From positions 1 to 10,254 of the forward strand of contig JBNLEI010000259.1 of the NCBI GenBank assembly GCA_050304855.1: a stretch of 10,254 nt of DNA, given 5' to 3'. The stretch's first letter is position 1. Every line of letters starts with the position of its first letter. The notes under the pieces were generated by a model. The model did not search any database, had not been told where the DNA came from, and saw only the letters and a program-made list of their open reading frames with translations. This document shows, piece by piece, positions 7,451 through 10,254 of the stretch. The position numbers and the translations under genes were made by a program. This stretch comes from Methylomarinum sp050304855. GTDB lineage: Bacteria > Pseudomonadota > Gammaproteobacteria > Methylococcales > Methylomonadaceae.

Positions 7451-7490
7451 GACTTCCGCCAAGTTCGTTCTGTAGGCGTTCATTGAAGTC
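7451..7490 (-). promoter_or_regulatory. Bulged hairpin in the leader of the radical SAM operon
   Basis: On the - strand GACTTC pairs with GAAGTC and, inside it, CGCC pairs with GGCG. The two 3' arms are adjacent (GGCGGAAGTC); the 5' arms are split by a six-base bulge (AATGAA). The result is ten base pairs with a 14-base loop, about 100 bases before the radical SAM ATG. It may be a structured leader, but it matches no riboswitch I recognise and the same pairing is possible on the + strand. Confidence 0.4.
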
Positions 7491-7515
7491 AGTTGAGAAT
7501 CGTTCAAACTCAAAA

Positions 7516-7545
7516 AATATGTTCTTGTTTTCCTTGCAAAATCAA
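7516..7545 (-). promoter_or_regulatory. Candidate sigma70-like promoter for the radical SAM operon
   Basis: Reading the - strand, TTGATT (7545-7540) and CATATT (7521-7516) are separated by 18 bases. A start about seven bases further on would give a leader near 160 bases that includes the bulged hairpin. Both hexamers are imperfect in an AT-rich region. Confidence 0.2.
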
Positions 7546-7574
7546 CTTAAATATTCCTGCTAACTCTTAATTGA

Positions 7575-7602
7575 TTTCCATCTTAAAGCGATCGTTTACA
7601 AT
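7575..7602 (+). promoter_or_regulatory. Candidate promoter overlapping a dyad, reading toward mepK-like gene
   Basis: A -10-like TACAAT (7597-7602; five of six to consensus) follows a weak TTTCCA (7575-7580) by 16 bases. The -10 sits within the TCGTTT-N6-AAACGA dyad, a position suited to a repressor site. The evidence is pattern only. Confidence 0.22.
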
Positions 7603-7609
7603 AAAACGA
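7592..7609. repeat. Dyad TCGTTT-N6-AAACGA, possible operator
   Basis: Six-base perfect inverted arms with a six-base spacer (ACAATA) surround a -10-like hexamer. The 18-base symmetric layout is typical of sites bound by dimeric regulators, but no regulator gene is in the window. Confidence 0.3.
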
Positions 7610-7683
7610 ATGCCGCAACATTTCAACATTAATACTTTCTTAAGATTTGTACCTTAATATAGATATTGGGATAGAAGAAAGCC

Positions 7684-7797
7684 ATGAAGTCTCCTTCTAT
7701 TTATCTTATTCCTTCTTTGATAAAGTTCACACAAATTGCTTTTTATGATTTCCTTTTTATTTATGTGACTATGCTTGTTTTACTGATTTCCCCGTAA
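7684..7797 (+). CDS. Possible 37-residue hydrophobic small protein
   Basis: An ATG at 7684, preceded by purine-rich AGAAGAAAG, opens a 37-codon frame ending in TAA at 7795-7797. The peptide begins MKSPSIYLIPSLIKF and then has a likely membrane helix rich in Phe, Leu, Ile and Val (about residues 16-36). It ends 36 bases before the mepK-like start. I do not recognise it. AT-rich spacers often produce hydrophobic frames by chance, so it may be non-coding. Confidence 0.25.
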   Translation: MKSPSIYLIPSLIKFTQIAFYDFLFIYVTMLVLLISP

Positions 7798-7833
7798 AAA
7801 GCTCCAGCAGCCTCCGAAATTGATTGATTTACT

Positions 7834-8403
7834 ATGACCGACATCAATAAAACACAGCAAAAACTCTTATCGCGCCGCCGTTTTGTTCAAGGGTTAGGTT
7901 GCTCGATCGCGACATTAGCACTTCCAAGTATAGCAACCGCAACTGTCGACAAAACCTATCAACCGCGCCTGTTAGCATTTGATAATTTGCACACAGGTGA
8001 AAAATTAGCATTGACTTACTTTGAAAACGGCCGATATCTCAGCGACGCCTTGCAGGAAATGAACAATCTGCTCCGCGACCACAGATCAGGCGACACATTT
8101 GCAATGGACCCTAAGCTTTTCGATCTGTTGTATGCCGTGAAAAACCGCCTAGGCGTCAACAAACCGTTTCAAGTCATTTCCGGCTACCGCTCGCCCATCA
8201 GCAATTCAATGCTGAAAAAAACCACTAGCGGGGTCGCCCAAAAAAGCCTGCATATGCTGGGAAAAGCGATCGACATCCGAATAGAAGGCGTTAACTCCGG
8301 AACCATCCGCAATGCAGCAATCGCCATGCGTAAAGGAGGGGTCGGCTATTACCCCGAATCCAATTTCGTGCACTTGGATACCGGCCGCGTTCGATTTTGG
8401 TAG
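7834..8403 (+). CDS. mepK: Murein endopeptidase, MepK/YcbK-like (DUF882, M15 family), Tat-exported
   Basis: The 189-residue protein has a twin-arginine signal, SRRRFVQGLG (13-22), then a hydrophobic stretch and a likely cleavage near ATATA (34-38), so it should be exported folded through Tat. The mature part shows the DUF882/M15-like zinc peptidase pattern: FDNLHTGE (49-56), ISGYRSP (115-121), SLHMLGKAIDI (138-149, with His140 and Asp147 as likely zinc ligands) and FVHLDTG (178-184, His180). GGVGYYPESNFVHLDTG closely resembles E. coli MepK (YcbK), which cleaves the meso-DAP to meso-DAP 3-3 cross-links made by L,D-transpeptidases. Size matches the family. The ATG is the only possible start because a TGA lies in frame two codons upstream; no good ribosome-binding site is visible. 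It converges on an LdtD-type gene 14 bases away, the enzyme that would make its substrate. Confidence 0.88.
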   Translation: MTDINKTQQKLLSRRRFVQGLGCSIATLALPSIATATVDKTYQPRLLAFDNLHTGEKLALTYFENGRYLSDALQEMNNLLRDHRSGDTFAMDPKLFDLLYAVKNRLGVNKPFQVISGYRSPISNSMLKKTTSGVAQKSLHMLGKAIDIRIEGVNSGTIRNAAIAMRKGGVGYYPESNFVHLDTGRVRFW

Positions 8404-8417
8404 TCCGATAGCATTAC

Positions 8418-10127
8418 TTAAATTCCGGCAGACAATAAATCGGCTGTATCGGGCCGCTGATTCAAAGCTTGATACAGCTCATCATCATAACCATAAATAT
8501 CCTCAAAAAAATACTCTTCGCCGTCGATCACTTGAACAGTATTGTAAAAAATCAGTACTGTAATTGAGTCTTTGATTACAACTCTTTTTCTAACGCTATT
8601 GCGCATGACACTGCTGATCCGTTCAGCCCGCCACTCTTGATTGGAACGCAGAGTATATTCAGCCAAAGCCAACGGATTTTCGACTCGAATACAGCCATGA
8701 CTATAGTCTCTACGTTCCGACCTGAACAATGACTGCGATGGCGTGTCGTGTAGATAAACCGAATATTTGTTGGGAAAAATAAACTTTACCTTGCCTAACG
8801 AGTTGCCAGGACCGGGACGCTGCCTGACTTTCATTTTACCCTGTTGCAATAACTCCAGGTTTTCAAGATTAAACTCCTGAGGCTCGGCCGAATCGTTGAA
8901 AAATCTGACTAACTCCATATTCTGGCGATTGAGATATTCAGGGTCTTGCCGGAGCTTAGGCACAATCTCTTCCTGCGTGATATTCTTGGGTACGTTCCAA
9001 TATGGGCCGAACTCCAAATAAGCCATTCTGGCCATCAGTAAAGGTGTCTGATTCTCGCGGGCAATGCCGACAATCACCTTCATCGACAATTCGCTATCGC
9101 TCTCAAGGCTCCCAGACCGATACGCCCATAATCGAAAAGCTGGAATATTGACTAGTATTAAACGCTGTGTCTCATCTAATTTAGGCAACCAACGCCACCT
9201 CTCCATCGCCAGTTCAATTTGTTTCACCCGTTCTGATAGTGGGATATTCAGCGCAGCCAATGTCATTTTTCCGATGACACCATCGTCATCCAGCCCATGA
9301 CGACGTTGAAACTGTTTAACAGCTTCTACCAAATCCCCTTGATAAATATCATCTTCAGAAACATCAACATCGGAATTCGTCAGCAGTCCAAACACCGCCA
9401 ATTTGCGCCGCAATATTGGCAATTGCAAATCGCGATCCCCTTGTTTTAAAGAATCTTCAAATAATAGGGTAGGAAATCGATAAAGGCGGGCCAACTCCCT
9501 GTATTTCTGCAATACTACTTTAAGCTGACGATATTGCACATGATCCGGTTCAACCTGCTCGGTCAAAGCGCGAATACTCCCCTTTTGTTGCGCGTTAAGC
9601 AACAATCCAATCAACCGTTCAAAATCGGTCGGCGGTTGGGAACCGAGCCGGATACTCTGTGCAGTAATACGCCCTCTTTGCAAATCGCCTAAATAGCGTA
9701 ATGCGGCAATACTTAAAGCAGTATCGAACAACGCACGTTCATGGTCATAAATCACAGCTTTTTTAGATAATTCCCGCCATTTCGCACTGAGACGGTCAAC
9801 TTCGTAATCGGCTGGATTCAAACCGCTCTCAGTAGCCGACTCAAGCCACTCCAGAAGATCCGCTACGACATTCCCGGATTCATTATCGTTAATCCACAAA
9901 AACGGATCGGGAGACGCCCCGTAAAGCTTTTTCAACGCTGACTGATGAGCCAAGAAATTTGACTTCGCCAAATATAGATGTTCTGGATTGCTTAATACGA
10001 TATCGACAGTTGACTTGAGTGATCGGATATCGGAGTTAGCTGCTACCGACAGCGGCCAAAGAAATATCACTATCCAACAAATTAAAGGAACTTTGGCTAT
10101 CCAGCAACTTCGTAAATACTTGTTCAT
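8418..10127 (-). CDS. ldtD: L,D-transpeptidase, LdtD/YcbB type
   Basis: The 569-residue protein matches the three-part LdtD (YcbB) design. An N-terminal signal or anchor (about 9-30, KVPLICWIVIFLWPLSVAA) is followed by a long helical scaffold (about 40-230; LADLLEWL-like and AALRYLGDLQRGRI segments). A peptidoglycan-binding domain lies around 238-296 (LRRKLAVFGLL, AVKQFQRRHGLDDDGVIG). The YkuD catalytic domain runs about 322-495, with FGPYWNVPKNIT (373-384), VYLHDTP (457-463, His460) and YSHGCIRVENP (475-485). Cys479 is the nucleophile and His477 sits beside it. These enzymes form 3-3 meso-DAP cross-links in the periplasm and are resistant to most beta-lactams except carbapenems. No key residue is missing. 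The ATG has only a weak ACGAG upstream. The neighbour is the MepK-like endopeptidase; E. coli ldtD and mepK are also adjacent, though in tandem. Confidence 0.92.
   Translation of the reverse strand: MNKYLRSCWIAKVPLICWIVIFLWPLSVAANSDIRSLKSTVDIVLSNPEHLYLAKSNFLAHQSALKKLYGASPDPFLWINDNESGNVVADLLEWLESATESGLNPADYEVDRLSAKWRELSKKAVIYDHERALFDTALSIAALRYLGDLQRGRITAQSIRLGSQPPTDFERLIGLLLNAQQKGSIRALTEQVEPDHVQYRQLKVVLQKYRELARLYRFPTLLFEDSLKQGDRDLQLPILRRKLAVFGLLTNSDVDVSEDDIYQGDLVEAVKQFQRRHGLDDDGVIGKMTLAALNIPLSERVKQIELAMERWRWLPKLDETQRLILVNIPAFRLWAYRSGSLESDSELSMKVIVGIARENQTPLLMARMAYLEFGPYWNVPKNITQEEIVPKLRQDPEYLNRQNMELVRFFNDSAEPQEFNLENLELLQQGKMKVRQRPGPGNSLGKVKFIFPNKYSVYLHDTPSQSLFRSERRDYSHGCIRVENPLALAEYTLRSNQEWRAERISSVMRNSVRKRVVIKDSITVLIFYNTVQVIDGEEYFFEDIYGYDDELYQALNQRPDTADLLSAGI
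8443..8478. repeat. Perfect 8-base inverted repeat within the 3' end of ldtD
   Basis: GCTGTATC (8443-8450) and GATACAGC (8471-8478) are exact reverse complements around a 20-base spacer. They lie inside the last codons of the L,D-transpeptidase gene and 40 bases after the mepK-like stop. No strong T-run follows on either strand, so it is not a classical terminator, but it could help shape the ends of two convergent transcripts. Confidence 0.4.
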
Positions 10128-10254
10128 GACTCGTGAGTGTTAACCTGCCCTTAAAACTCGAGGTTGGACTGTTCAACCAAGCACCTCGATTACCTTCTTT
10201 CATTATCTTAGCAATTTTGGCCATAACCGCTATTTATCATTACAATATTTGTGA
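10128..10254 (-). promoter_or_regulatory. Upstream region of ldtD
   Basis: This stretch precedes the ldtD ATG. On the - strand it holds a -10-like GATAAT (10207-10202) with no convincing -35, then the inverted repeat at 10188-10159. No complete gene is supported here; a 62-codon frame overlapping the start of ldtD looks spurious. Confidence 0.3.
10159..10188 (-). repeat. Imperfect inverted repeat in the ldtD leader
   Basis: On the - strand CGAGG-TGC-TTGG pairs with CCAA-CCTCG around a nine-base loop: nine base pairs with a three-base bulge. AGTTTT follows directly, and the ldtD ATG lies about 30 bases further on. It could be an attenuator-like hairpin in the leader, a terminator of an upstream gene or an operator. 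Confidence 0.4.

Larger units (their letters stand above)
7350..7833. other. 484-base divergent intergenic region
   Basis: This AT-rich gap separates the divergent radical SAM operon (-) and the mepK-like gene (+). It contains no long ORF. It holds a bulged hairpin (7451-7490), a dyad GATACT-CTA-AGTATC (7410-7424), a dyad TCGTTT-N6-AAACGA (7592-7609), weak promoter-like sites for both directions, and an 11-base direct repeat ACCTTAATATA at 7433-7443 and 7651-7661. A 37-codon hydrophobic ORF lies at 7684-7797. No known riboswitch consensus was recognised. Confidence 0.6.

Noticed and set aside
7350..7683. Known riboswitch (cobalamin, SAM, SAH, c-di-GMP) in the radical SAM leader
   Set aside because: None of the core consensus boxes I know for these classes could be found on either strand; only a generic bulged hairpin is present.
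8312..8563. 83-codon + strand frame spanning the mepK-ldtD junction
   Set aside because: It runs out of frame through the conserved C terminus of the endopeptidase and then antisense to ldtD; composition is unlike a real protein.
10036..10224. 62-codon - strand frame overlapping the start of ldtD
   Set aside because: It overlaps the ldtD signal-peptide region in another frame, has no recognisable motif and includes the leader inverted repeat.

Overview
The window reads as an accessory-flavoured stretch of a Gram-negative bacterial chromosome, with a moderate base composition (roughly mid-40s GC by eye). A TonB-dependent outer-membrane receptor, an outer-membrane-type lipoprotein, a Tat-exported murein endopeptidase and an LdtD (YcbB)-type L,D-transpeptidase together point to a gammaproteobacterium. 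The protein style would suit a methanotroph-like Methylococcales genome, but nothing in the window proves that. No tRNA, rRNA, CRISPR array, transposase or phage gene is visible.

Left block, + strand (1-4127). The window opens inside a membrane-anchored VWA-domain gene, cut just before its MIDAS motif. Its stop overlaps the start (ATGA) of a 705-residue TonB-dependent receptor. After 60 bases comes a small VTT-domain (DedA/TVP38-like) membrane protein. The first two genes are translationally coupled; the third probably belongs to the same transcript.

Middle block, - strand (7349-4340). Three tightly packed genes form a compact operon: a radical SAM enzyme with an unusually spaced cysteine triad (C-x14-C-x2-C), a class-I SAM-dependent O-methyltransferase with a dimerisation domain (GTG start inside the preceding stop), and a YdjY-domain lipoprotein. 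This is the best candidate for an undescribed system. Two SAM-using enzymes could build or tailor a small molecule in the cytoplasm, with a surface or periplasmic lipoprotein as partner. The VTT gene converges on the YdjY gene; in E. coli ydjY sits between the VTT-family genes ydjX and ydjZ, so the pairing may be meaningful.

The 484-base divergent gap (7350-7833) holds a bulged hairpin in the presumed leader of the radical SAM operon, two short dyads, weak promoter-like sites, an 11-base direct repeat and a possible 37-codon hydrophobic small ORF.

Right block (7834-10127). A MepK/YcbK-type (DUF882, M15-like) endopeptidase on + meets an LdtD-type L,D-transpeptidase on -, with only 14 bases between stop codons. 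One enzyme makes 3-3 peptidoglycan cross-links and the other cleaves them. E. coli has the same two genes adjacent but in tandem. An imperfect inverted repeat lies just upstream of ldtD.
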